In this document: in pieces, positions 9,132 to 17,662 of the stretch
Layout: each line of letters opens with the position of its first letter
How positions within the stretch are numbered: position 1 is the first letter of the stretch
NCBI GenBank assembly: GCA_903913215.1
Contig: CAIWKE010000032.1
Location: forward strand, 1-64,000
Origin: an uncultured Holophagaceae bacterium
Lineage (GTDB): Bacteria; Acidobacteriota; Holophagae; Holophagales; Holophagaceae
DNA length: 64,000 nucleotides
Reading direction: 5' to 3'
Program-made: the position numbers and the translations under genes
Notes under the pieces: model-generated
The model's database searches: none
Seen by the model: the letters and a program-made list of their open reading frames with translations, nothing else
What the model was told of the DNA's origin: nothing

Positions 9132-9207
9132 GGCGTGACTCCGGTGAAACGTGTCCAAAGCATGACCGGACTGGGCCTGTTGTCAAAATCCAGCCTTCAG
9201 CCCGAGT

Positions 9208-9582
9208 TCAAATGCCCCGGACCGCCTGCAGAGCCCATGTGCCCAGCACCAGCGCCCAGGCGGCCAGACGGGCCCATCTAGACTCTGGCAACCCTGGATA
9301 GGCCTCGCCTCGCCAGGCCCGGCGGAGATCCCATAGAACCGCCACTGGCAGCAGCAGGGCCAGCCCTGCAGCCACGGGATGCCAGTGAAAGGCGCCTCGC
9401 CAGTCCCCTCGCCCCAGGGCCAAGGTGCAGCGGGTCAGGCCGCAGGTGGCACAGGCATAGCCCGTGAACTGCTTGAAAGCACACCCCGGAAGCAGGCCTG
9501 CCAAGGGTGCCAGCCGGGCCGAGACCCAGATGCCCAGGCCCGCCAAGACGGACCCCAGGGCCAGCCATGGGACGCGCCTCAT
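9208..9582 (-). CDS. DUF2752 membrane protein
   Basis: 124 residues with three likely membrane spans. It carries the family signature: a CAFKQFTGYACATCGLTR block with three conserved Cys, then AFHWHPVA. The role of the family is unknown. Its ATG overlaps the stop of the upstream Yip1-like gene (ATGA), and the three genes 10942 to 9208 form a tight minus-strand operon. Confidence 0.75.
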   Translation of the reverse strand: MRRVPWLALGSVLAGLGIWVSARLAPLAGLLPGCAFKQFTGYACATCGLTRCTLALGRGDWRGAFHWHPVAAGLALLLPVAVLWDLRRAWRGEAYPGLPESRWARLAAWALVLGTWALQAVRGI

Positions 9583-10262
9583 GCTCCCACCCGCAACAGA
9601 ATCACCAGACAGGTCAGTAGGCCCAGGGCACAGCAGCCCAGCAGCATCGCATGAATCACCGTGGCCGCCAGACCCCGCCAGGGTTCACAGTCATGACGCG
9701 CGGCCAGGGCGAAGCCCCGGAACAGCCACAGGTACCCGTCCAGGAGCAGGAGGGGAATGCTCAGCAGCCCACCCAGAAGGGGCAGAAAGCTCAGCAGACC
9801 CACCAGAGTCCCCAGGGCCGCATGGCGCAGAGCCTCGGCCTCGGCAAGGAGACTGGTGCGGAACCCCCGCTTGGCCTTCAGCCCGCCCAGCAGCCAGAGC
9901 CCCGTATGGTCCCAGACCGCATGATGCAGCCAGGTGCCCAGCACCCCCAGGGGCACCAGCACCAGGAGCCAAGGCAGGAGCCGCGTCAGGGGTAAGGCTG
10001 GAGGCAGCGTCTTCAGCAGGTCCTCGACGACTGTAGGGTCCACCCCTGCCGTGGCCAGCAAGTCCAGGGGCAGTCCCCCTTTCCGCAGGGCCTCATACCC
10101 CTGAAGGGCCCGCCAGCAGGTCAGCAGTGCATTGCCCAGGGCCAGGGGGATCCAGACCGCAGCCATGCGGCCCAGGGCCACCCCAAGGGGGGGCGGCAGG
10201 TCCTGGAAGGCCTCGCGGGGGTGGGTCAGGGCCCGCCAGGAGTCAAGGAAGGGAATGAGCAT
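9579..10262 (-). CDS. Yip1-like multi-span membrane protein
   Basis: About 227 residues with an N-terminal amphipathic stretch (FLDSWRALTHPREAFQDL), then about five hydrophobic segments, resembling the Yip1 domain organisation. No enzymatic motif is seen. The ATG at 10262 shares a base with the stop codon of the upstream gene (TGATG); a GTG one codon earlier is also possible. Translationally coupled to both neighbours. Function unknown. Confidence 0.6.
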   Translation of the reverse strand: MLIPFLDSWRALTHPREAFQDLPPPLGVALGRMAAVWIPLALGNALLTCWRALQGYEALRKGGLPLDLLATAGVDPTVVEDLLKTLPPALPLTRLLPWLLVLVPLGVLGTWLHHAVWDHTGLWLLGGLKAKRGFRTSLLAEAEALRHAALGTLVGLLSFLPLLGGLLSIPLLLLDGYLWLFRGFALAARHDCEPWRGLAATVIHAMLLGCCALGLLTCLVILLRVGA

Positions 10263-10942
10263 CACTTTTTCAGGAAGATCGCTTCGAAGTCTCGAAGGGC
10301 CACCGCATCCCCATCCCGCCTGATGGCGCCGTAGAAGTCCTTGGGGTTCAGTTCTGCGAACTCGCCGAAGGTGGCCACATTGCCGTTGATGTATGCGATG
10401 AACTCATCCTGGCGCCCCTTGATGTAGCCCCGGAAGGGACGGGCCACCACCCCCAGCACCGCAGAGTTCAGGGCCGTCCAGGTCTGGAGGCGGCTTTCGA
10501 AGCCGTGCTTCCCGTCCCAATACTCGTAGGAGGTCAGCATCCGGGCCCCCACAGAAAAGGGCGTCTTCAGGCGCCCCCGCTCGGCCACACCCTCCACCAG
10601 GTAAACCCGGTGCCCGGGCCTCTGGTAGACCAGCCGGAGGGTGCCCTTAAGTCCCTTGGTGTCATCGATGCTCCAGGCCCCATCCGGGTGCGTGGATGCG
10701 TAGAAGCGCGGCACGAACTGGCAATACCGCCACATGGCCGCCCCCAGGCGGGGATGGTCGAAGAGTTTTTCCATAGTGGCCAACCGGACGTGCTTGGGCT
10801 GGGTCCGGGTCTCAAAGATGAAATCTGCGCGCTTCATGATGTCCAGCGCCTCCTCACGGGCGGCAGGCGGCATCTGATTCAGGAAGGCGGGGGTCTGGGC
10901 CTGGACGGCCATGGCCAACAGGCAAAGGAGCAGGGCACGCAT
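10262..10942 (-). CDS. Secreted protein of unknown function
   Basis: 226 residues beginning with a clear Sec signal peptide (MRALLLCLLAMAVQAQ). The mature part has no motif I recognise. It looks like a soluble alpha/beta domain with a late FRGYIKGRQDEFIAYINGN segment, loosely reminiscent of lipid-transfer or START-like secreted proteins. First gene of the small operon that continues with the Yip1-like and DUF2752 genes, and divergent from the HEAT-repeat gene with only about 70 bases between. Confidence 0.6.
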   Translation of the reverse strand: MRALLLCLLAMAVQAQTPAFLNQMPPAAREEALDIMKRADFIFETRTQPKHVRLATMEKLFDHPRLGAAMWRYCQFVPRFYASTHPDGAWSIDDTKGLKGTLRLVYQRPGHRVYLVEGVAERGRLKTPFSVGARMLTSYEYWDGKHGFESRLQTWTALNSAVLGVVARPFRGYIKGRQDEFIAYINGNVATFGEFAELNPKDFYGAIRRDGDAVALRDFEAIFLKK

Positions 10943-11015
10943 GAAGAAACCCTATCACTTTCGGAGCAGGATGGTGGTTCTTGACCCCGGAGCCAATTGC
11001 GCCGATGGGAGGGAG

Positions 11016-13688
11016 ATGGCCGCTCCACTCCGACATATTCCCGTGACCCCCCTGGATGAACTCAGGGGCATCCTCGCCAACCATCTCGAGGGAGATCTCT
11101 CCGCCCAGAATCGGCTGCACCAGCTTCTAAACCAGCTGCGCCAGCTCAGCCTTCCGATCCTTGGGGCAAGGCTTGTGAAAACAGCTGTCTCCTTGGAGGA
11201 AAAACGCTTCCTCCTGGGGCTCACAGCGAAGTTCGACTGGCCGGAATGGGTGCCCTGGATCCTCCAAGCCCTGCAGAACGAGCAAGACCTTGGGGTCTTC
11301 GATGAAGGCTGCGCTGCCCTGGGCCGCTTGGAACTCCGCTCCGCCCGACTGGCCCTGGAGCAGTTGGCCACCCTGCGCAGCGATCCAGACCGCCAGCTGA
11401 TTCTCCGGCGGGAACTGGGGGCCTTGGAAACCCAGCAGCCCTTGGGCTTCTACATGGGTCGTCTGTTGGAGGGCGAGAGCAATCCCCGCCTCGCCCACCA
11501 GGGCGCCCGGGGCCTGGCCGGCTGTGCCCGATCCGAGGACCTGCCAACCCTCTGGGAGGCCGCCCCCGGCGCCGATCCCCTCACCTTCCGGCTGCTGGTC
11601 CGCGCCGTGGCGGAACTCCCCACGCCAGACCAGTCCTCACCCCTCATTGACTATTTCCACGACACCCTGAACATCCTGGGCGACCTGCAGATCCTGGAGG
11701 GAATCACCCACCGGCTCCAGACCGTGGCTCGCACGGCAGCCCGCACGGAACTGGTCCAGAGTCTGGCCGCCCGGTTCGGCGCCCAGGATCCTGGCACCAT
11801 TCAGGCCCTGCAGCACGCCATCCTCGAAGGGGAGACCGGTCAGCCCCTCCTCCCCCTGGAACGGTTGCACAGCCGGGCCCGGGGCCCGCTGGAACTCTTC
11901 CTCACGGAATCCCTCATTGTCCTGGTGGAAGGCAAGGTGGCCCGGTTCAACGCCATGGTCACCGAGGCCCAGGACACAGCCACCAAGCAGCAGGCGGCCC
12001 TGGGTATCACCTTCGACCAGCTCTGCGAGGGCCTCTCCCGCCAGGTAACCCTGGGCCATCTGCCCCTGGAATTGGTCTTCCCGGTCTTTCGTCACGCCTT
12101 CCCCCGCTTTTCTCGAAGCCTTGCCCTGGACCACGCGTATTGCCGGTTGGTGCCCGCCGGTGATACCCCGGCCCTGGACGAGGTGCTGAAGGTCGAGGAC
12201 ACCAGGCGCCGCCAGACCTGTCTGGATGTGCTGGGTTCCCGGGAGGAGGAGGCCCTGGCGCCTTTCTTCCTCAAGGCCATGCAGGATCCCATCGTGGAAG
12301 TGGGGCAGCAGGCCATGCACCACTTCGGCAAGCTGCCCTCGGGCTTCCCCACGGTCATGGGGATGTTCCAGTCCGGCCAACTGGAGCAGGTCCGCACCGC
12401 CCTGCGGATCTTCACAGAGAATGGCACCGAGGCCGCCGCCGAGCCCCTCATGGCCTTCCTGCGCACTGACGTGCGGGACGACCTTCTGCTGGAAGCCGTG
12501 GTGGCCCTGGGCGCCGTGCGCTATCCCGCCGCCGCCCAGGTGCTCCTGGACCTGCTCCATGACGGCAAGCCCGCCCGGTTGCAAGAAGCTCTGGTGGAGG
12601 CCCTGGCTGACCTGGCCACGCCCGAGGCCGGCCTGGGACTCCTGGCCAAATCCGCCAACCTCAAGCTGCCCCAAGTCCTCATCGTGGCCCTCGAAGGCCT
12701 CATCGCCGCTTATCCAGGTTTCGAGCGACCCTTGCCCCAGGAGAGCCTCGAAGCCCTGGAACAGCTGATCACCCGCTGTTGTGACGAACGTGAAGGGGAA
12801 GGCCAGCGCCTGCGGGCCATTCTGGCCACCCAGAACCTCTACTGCTTCGACCAGAATCTCTATGCCCGCCTGAAAGACACCATCTCTGACTTCCTCTTCG
12901 ACCTGAGAACGAAGGGTGACTGGGACCGGGAAGCCAACGACCAGGTTGCGGCCATCGTCAAGGAACTGGGTCGCCGCAGCGCCATTCTCAGCCACATCGC
13001 CAGCAAGGAGGAGCGGGTACGCAGCCTGGTCCAATCCGTGCCGGAGAAGGGCCCCACCCGGGCACCGGCCCTACTGGCCCTGCGGGAGGTACTGCAGGAT
13101 CCAGAGTTCATCCTCCGGGCTGAACTGGCCCAGGAGCTCTCCACCTTCGTACTCCAGGAACTGGTCCGGAAGGACCAGGACTGGCGGGAACTGGCCCGCC
13201 TCTGCGAGGTCGGCGGCCTCACCCGGCAGGCCAACCTGGTGGAGCCCCTCAAGGAGGTCTTCCACCGCGCTACGGGTCTGGGCCTGCGCAGTGCCGCCAA
13301 AGAGTCACTTCTCTCAATGGGTCTCGACGAGGCGGGCATCACGCGCCGCGCCCCCATCAAAACCATCCTCCTGCTGGAACCCAGTGCCTTCTTCCGCAAG
13401 CGACTGCTCAATTCCCTGTCAGGCCGCTGGGAGGTCCGGGAAGCCGGGAGCCGCACGGAAGCCGAGGCCCTGCTGGCGCAGCAGAGCACGGATTTGCTCA
13501 TCTCCGAGCAGGCCGATGCCCTGGGCGACCTTCGGCCCTGGCTTCAGGTCCAGTGGGAGACCCGCCTCTGCCGCCACGTACTGCTCTCCACCGCTGCCCG
13601 CGACACCCCGCAGGGCGAGCCCTGGCTCATGGATGTGCTCTACAAGCCGTATACCCCGGAGGCCCTCCTGAAGGCCCTGGAGCCCTGA
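11016..13688 (+). CDS. HEAT-repeat protein with C-terminal degenerate receiver domain
   Basis: About 890 residues. Most of it is consecutive alpha-helical pairs typical of HEAT/armadillo repeats (for example EEALAPFFLKAMQDP, VEVGQQAMHHFG, AAAEPLMAFLRTD), a scaffold for protein binding. From about residue 782 a response-regulator receiver fold appears (TILLLEPSAFFRKRLL, then DLLISEQ, VLLSTAA, and YKPYTPEALLKAL with K877). The acidic pocket reads E788-P789 and the phospho-acceptor Asp is missing, so it should not be phosphorylated normally. ATG 11016 is preferred (GGGAGG upstream), but 10971 is also possible. No signal peptide, so probably cytoplasmic. Confidence 0.75.
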   Translation: MAAPLRHIPVTPLDELRGILANHLEGDLSAQNRLHQLLNQLRQLSLPILGARLVKTAVSLEEKRFLLGLTAKFDWPEWVPWILQALQNEQDLGVFDEGCAALGRLELRSARLALEQLATLRSDPDRQLILRRELGALETQQPLGFYMGRLLEGESNPRLAHQGARGLAGCARSEDLPTLWEAAPGADPLTFRLLVRAVAELPTPDQSSPLIDYFHDTLNILGDLQILEGITHRLQTVARTAARTELVQSLAARFGAQDPGTIQALQHAILEGETGQPLLPLERLHSRARGPLELFLTESLIVLVEGKVARFNAMVTEAQDTATKQQAALGITFDQLCEGLSRQVTLGHLPLELVFPVFRHAFPRFSRSLALDHAYCRLVPAGDTPALDEVLKVEDTRRRQTCLDVLGSREEEALAPFFLKAMQDPIVEVGQQAMHHFGKLPSGFPTVMGMFQSGQLEQVRTALRIFTENGTEAAAEPLMAFLRTDVRDDLLLEAVVALGAVRYPAAAQVLLDLLHDGKPARLQEALVEALADLATPEAGLGLLAKSANLKLPQVLIVALEGLIAAYPGFERPLPQESLEALEQLITRCCDEREGEGQRLRAILATQNLYCFDQNLYARLKDTISDFLFDLRTKGDWDREANDQVAAIVKELGRRSAILSHIASKEERVRSLVQSVPEKGPTRAPALLALREVLQDPEFILRAELAQELSTFVLQELVRKDQDWRELARLCEVGGLTRQANLVEPLKEVFHRATGLGLRSAAKESLLSMGLDEAGITRRAPIKTILLLEPSAFFRKRLLNSLSGRWEVREAGSRTEAEALLAQQSTDLLISEQADALGDLRPWLQVQWETRLCRHVLLSTAARDTPQGEPWLMDVLYKPYTPEALLKALEP

Positions 13689-13723
13689 GGGGCGCTATGC
13701 TCAAGTTCTGATCCGAGGCCTTC

Positions 13724-15190
13724 ATGCACGTCCTCTCTCCATGGCTCCGTACCCCGGTCGCGCTGCTTTGCGCCGCGCCCCTCTTGGCGCAGTCCCAGGA
13801 GGCGGATCTCTCGGAACGGCTCTATTTCAGCGGTGATCGGGCCTATGCGGCCAAGGCCTACAAGGAGGCCCTGGACACCTGGAGCCAGTTGCTTCAGGCG
13901 GCTCCGAAAAGCAGCCACGCCCCCCGGGTACTGCTCCGCATGGCCCACCACCAGCTGGATGTCGAGCACAAGCCAGAGGCGGCCCTGCCCTTCCTGGAGC
14001 GCCTCCGCACCGACTACATCAAGGCCCCTGAGGCCGCCGAAGGCCTGCTCCTCCGCGGCACACTGCTGGCCCGACAGGCTCAGCGGCCCGGGGATCTCAA
14101 AGACGCCATGGCGGAGTTCAACCGCGTCCTGGATCTGTTCCCCCAGTCTCCTGCCTGCTCCGAGGCCAGGCTGCAGCTGGGCCGGGCTTGGCGGGACCAG
14201 GGGAACCTGGGCCGGGCCCTGGAGTGCTTTCTCGATGCCTTCCATCTACAGGAGGATTCCCCTGTGGCCCCCCAGGCCATGCTGGAAGCAGCCCTGTCCA
14301 TGGATGCCCTCGGCGACTTGCCCAGTTGTTTGAAGCTGTTGCAGCGATTGCGCACCAAGGCCCCAGAGAGCCCCGAGGCCCAGGAGGCGAGCTGGCGCAC
14401 GCTGCTGCTGGTGCGGCACCGCCTCCAGAAGACTCCCCTGCGCAACGAAGGCCCCTGGCCCGCGGGCCGGACCAAGTGGCTGAAGACCCCCACGGTGCTG
14501 GCCACGGCGCCGGATGGGGAGCTACTCATCTTCCAGAACGACCTGGACCACGTATTCCACCTCCGGGGCGCGGAACTGCTCCCCCAAGGCCCCCCCGCCC
14601 CCGGAACACGAATCCTGCTCAACCACCCCTCAGGACAGCTCTGGATCCTGACCAAGGCGGGCCTCATCAAGGGTGATGCCCCTGTCATGCCCTTGGGCGC
14701 CCTCAGTGCTGTCTCTGGGGCTGCTCTGGATCGCTGGGGTACGCTCTGGGTGGCTGATGCCAAGACCCCAGCGCTCACCCTCTTCCCCGCGGAGGGCACC
14801 CCGCGCACGGTGGCGTCGCCCACGGCGACGGCCCTGGTGCCCCTCAGCACCGGCGGTTTCGTCATGGCTGCAGACGCGGACCGCAAACTGCTCTTCCTGG
14901 ATGCCGAGGGCCAGCCCCGATTCATCATCCCCTACGGCAAGGATCTACCCACCGCCTTCCGTACCGTGACCGCCCTGGCCACAGACGGAGCCGGACAAGT
15001 GGCCGCCCTGGTGGACGGCGGCGACTATGGCGAGGGCATCGTGATCCTCGGGCCCGATGGTGCCTTGCTCCGCCAAGCCACCCTCAAGGCCCTTGGCATC
15101 AGCGGCCGCATCACCTCGCTGGCCATGGACCGTGACGGCGGAATCATCCTCTGCGACCGGCGCAATGACGTCCTCTTCCGGCTGAAATAA
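13724..15190 (+). CDS. Secreted TPR protein with propeller-like C-terminal half
   Basis: 488 residues. A signal peptide (cut near LLAQSQEA) is followed by TPR-like helices to about residue 230 (AYKEALDTWSQLLQAAPKS, AMAEFNRVLDLFPQSP, GRALECFLDAFHLQ). The second half consists of beta-rich units (ALDRWGTLWVADAKT, ALATDGAGQVAALVDG, SLAMDRDGGIILCDRRND), resembling NHL/SMP-30-type propeller blades. Two bases separate it from the PEGA gene, so they form one operon. A role in the periplasm or outer envelope is inferred; the precise function is unknown. Confidence 0.7.
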   Translation: MHVLSPWLRTPVALLCAAPLLAQSQEADLSERLYFSGDRAYAAKAYKEALDTWSQLLQAAPKSSHAPRVLLRMAHHQLDVEHKPEAALPFLERLRTDYIKAPEAAEGLLLRGTLLARQAQRPGDLKDAMAEFNRVLDLFPQSPACSEARLQLGRAWRDQGNLGRALECFLDAFHLQEDSPVAPQAMLEAALSMDALGDLPSCLKLLQRLRTKAPESPEAQEASWRTLLLVRHRLQKTPLRNEGPWPAGRTKWLKTPTVLATAPDGELLIFQNDLDHVFHLRGAELLPQGPPAPGTRILLNHPSGQLWILTKAGLIKGDAPVMPLGALSAVSGAALDRWGTLWVADAKTPALTLFPAEGTPRTVASPTATALVPLSTGGFVMAADADRKLLFLDAEGQPRFIIPYGKDLPTAFRTVTALATDGAGQVAALVDGGDYGEGIVILGPDGALLRQATLKALGISGRITSLAMDRDGGIILCDRRNDVLFRLK

Positions 15191-15191
15191 T

Positions 15192-17219
15192 ATGCGACTC
15201 CGAGTCCTGCTCTGCCTTCCCCTCCTGTGCTTGAGCCTCATGGCTCAGGATCCCGCCCTCAGGGACACCTTCACCCAGGCCAAGGCCCTCTGGGCCACCG
15301 CCGGGGACCGTGAAGGCGCTACCACCCGCCTCGACAGTGTGGTGGCGGCCCTGGCCCCCCAAGCGCTGGGCCTGAGTCCAGAGTGGCTCCAGATGCTCTG
15401 CGAGAGCTACAACTGGCTGGCAGTCCTGGATGACCGCAGTGCTCAGAACAAGCCCCGCGCCCAGGTGCGGCTCCAGGCCCTCATCGACCTCAACCCCGAC
15501 TATGAGGTAGATAAGGCGCTCACCTCCCAGCGTCTGGCCGCCCTCTTCGAGCGCCTCAAGGGCGAGAAGTTCGCCTTGGTCAAGCTGAGCTACGCCCCCG
15601 AGGGTGGCCGCCTTCTGGTGGATGGCAAGGCCCAGGCCCCCACCACACGAAAACACCTGCCCTTCGGCCCCCACAAACTGAGTTACCTCCGGGCCGGGCA
15701 CGGCCCCAGCGAGGTGACCCTGGAACTGGGGCCCAAGGATGTCAAGGAGGTGGCCTTCAAGCTGACCCGCACCGCGTCCACCCTGACGATCTATACCCAG
15801 CCCTCGGATGTGGAAGTTCTGCTGGACGGCAAGAGCCTGGGCTACGCCACCGGCAAGGGCGGCCCGGAAACGGCAAGCATAGCCCTCCCCCTGGGCCTGC
15901 GACCCGAGGACCTGTCCGCCCCCTTTGTCATTGCCGAGGTCATGCCCGGCAAGCACCGGGTGGAGTTCCGGGCCCCCTGCTTCCGACCTCGAGTCCTTGA
16001 GCTGGGCGCAGAGTTCGGCAGCCCGATGGCGGACCACACCCTGGAACCGGTACGCCTGGAGGCCTCCAAAGGCACCCTCTCTGTGACCTCGAACTGGCCC
16101 GGTGGCGAACTCTTCCTATCGGGCCAGAGCCTCGGGCCCTTGCCGGTGCTCAAAGCCCAGGTCTGTTCAGGCCCCTATGAGCTGCTGGTGCGCTTCCCCG
16201 GGGGCGGATTCTCCCGGCACATCAGCGTGGACCAGGGCAAGGCCCAGGAGTTGGTAGCCCGCCCCAAACCCCGCTTGGCCTTCCTGGGTTTGGAAGCCGG
16301 CGACTTCACGGGCCGCACCCGCCTCCAGTCCCAATTGGAGACCCTGGGCGAACGCCTGGAGCAGGTGGCCTTTCTTGCGCCCCGACCTGGCGAGGCGCCC
16401 AAGGAGGCCCTCGCCCGCCTGAAGGCCTCCCACGAGGCAGAGTTGGTGCTCCTTGCCACGCCCGTGCCTGACAAGGTCATCCGCTACGTGGAGCTGAGCC
16501 TGGCCACCCTGGACGGGGAGGAGGAGCGGATGCTCTTGAAACCCCTTGAGGAGGATCCCCTCGGCATTCTGGCGGCACGCCTCAACCGGCTCCCCCGCCT
16601 GACCCAGGCGGACCTGGGCCTGAGCCTCCTGGACCTGCCCGGCGAGCCGGGGCCCTGGGTGCTCTCGGCCTCGGAGGCGGCCCTGAAGGCGGGCATCCAG
16701 GTGGGCCAGCCCCTGGTGCTGGCCAACGGCAAACCCATCCTGTCGGTCGCGAGCCTGCTGGCGGAAGCCGAGGCTGCCTCCGGCACCTTGGCCCTAAGCC
16801 AGGGCGGCACCACCCTCAATCTCCCGATCCACCAGGAGGCTCTGGAATTACCACTAGGTTCCAGCGGTCTCAGCTATCCAGCCCTGCTCGCCCAGCTCCG
16901 CCTGCTTTACGCAGGGGCCAAGGGCGATGCCGCCAATCAGGTGCGGCTCAACCTGGCCCTCACGTACATGCAGTTCCGGAAATTCGACAAGGCCGTCGAA
17001 CTGCTCCGGGAGACCCGCATCAGCACCACCGTGGGTATCAGCCAGGGCACCGTGGACTACTACACCGGGATCTGTTTCCTCCACCTGGGCTCCACCTACC
17101 AGGCTGAAGCCACCCAGGCATTTCGTCAGGCCCTGAAGTATCCTCAGTCAACCCTCCTTGGCCCCGACGGCCCATTGGTCGGCCCTTTGGCTAAACTGGC
17201 CCTCGAAGAACTGAAGTGA
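15192..17219 (+). CDS. Secreted PEGA-domain protein
   Basis: 675 residues with a signal peptide (MRLRVLLCLPLLCLSLMAQ). At least two PEGA-like beta modules are visible (STLTIYTQPSDVEVLLDGKS at about 195-215, and GTLSVTSNWPGGELFLSGQS at about 297-317). After about residue 450 comes a possible PDZ-like stretch, then TPR-type helices near the C-terminus (FRKFDKAVELLRE). PEGA domains are linked to surface or S-layer contexts. The gene sits between the TPR-propeller gene and the small anchored protein, likely co-transcribed. Confidence 0.7.
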   Translation: MRLRVLLCLPLLCLSLMAQDPALRDTFTQAKALWATAGDREGATTRLDSVVAALAPQALGLSPEWLQMLCESYNWLAVLDDRSAQNKPRAQVRLQALIDLNPDYEVDKALTSQRLAALFERLKGEKFALVKLSYAPEGGRLLVDGKAQAPTTRKHLPFGPHKLSYLRAGHGPSEVTLELGPKDVKEVAFKLTRTASTLTIYTQPSDVEVLLDGKSLGYATGKGGPETASIALPLGLRPEDLSAPFVIAEVMPGKHRVEFRAPCFRPRVLELGAEFGSPMADHTLEPVRLEASKGTLSVTSNWPGGELFLSGQSLGPLPVLKAQVCSGPYELLVRFPGGGFSRHISVDQGKAQELVARPKPRLAFLGLEAGDFTGRTRLQSQLETLGERLEQVAFLAPRPGEAPKEALARLKASHEAELVLLATPVPDKVIRYVELSLATLDGEEERMLLKPLEEDPLGILAARLNRLPRLTQADLGLSLLDLPGEPGPWVLSASEAALKAGIQVGQPLVLANGKPILSVASLLAEAEAASGTLALSQGGTTLNLPIHQEALELPLGSSGLSYPALLAQLRLLYAGAKGDAANQVRLNLALTYMQFRKFDKAVELLRETRISTTVGISQGTVDYYTGICFLHLGSTYQAEATQAFRQALKYPQSTLLGPDGPLVGPLAKLALEELK

Positions 17220-17233
17220 TACGGAGGCAACCC

Positions 17234-17620
17234 ATGCGGAATCAGCGCGGTGAAGGCAAATTCGGGTGCGTGGTCTCCCTCCTGGTGTTCGGGGCCATGG
17301 GGGCAATAGGCTACAAGGCTGTCCCTGTCTATTTCTCCAACAACGAATTGGTAGACGCCTGCGAATTCATCGCCAGCGCCGCCAGCAAGAAGCCCATGGA
17401 GACCGTCGAGCGCGAGGTCAAGGACAAGGCCAAGGAACTGGGAATCGTCGAAGCAGGTGGCAAGGGGGCGATCCGAGTCACCAAGGTTTCCAATGGCGAT
17501 TCCGGTACCTGCACCATCACCCTGCACTACAAGCGGACCATCGACTTCTACGGCGTCTACCGCTGGGATCTGGAGACGGACAAGCGCATCTCGCGGCCCA
17601 TTTTCGAGAATGCCAGCTAA
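17234..17620 (+). CDS. Small membrane-anchored protein, DUF4845-like
   Basis: 128 residues. A basic start (MRNQRGEGKFG) is followed by one hydrophobic segment (CVVSLLVFGAMGAIGYKAVP) and the PVYF-N-EL pattern seen in DUF4845 proteins, then a soluble domain. GGAGG lies six bases before ATG 17234; the frame is open further upstream but would overlap the previous gene. It is the third gene of the secreted-protein cluster, before aroA. Function unknown. Confidence 0.7.
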   Translation: MRNQRGEGKFGCVVSLLVFGAMGAIGYKAVPVYFSNNELVDACEFIASAASKKPMETVEREVKDKAKELGIVEAGGKGAIRVTKVSNGDSGTCTITLHYKRTIDFYGVYRWDLETDKRISRPIFENAS

Positions 17621-17662
17621 TCCGCTCTTGCCCTGAGTGCCTCCTCGGGGCACCCTGCCCCC

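Noticed and set aside
7755-9281. His/Gly-rich 508-codon plus-strand frame
   Set aside because: Antisense of the nucleoside transporter and roadblock genes; His runs arise from the complement of frequent codons.
11637-13034. 465-codon minus-strand frame
   Set aside because: Shadow of the HEAT-repeat gene.
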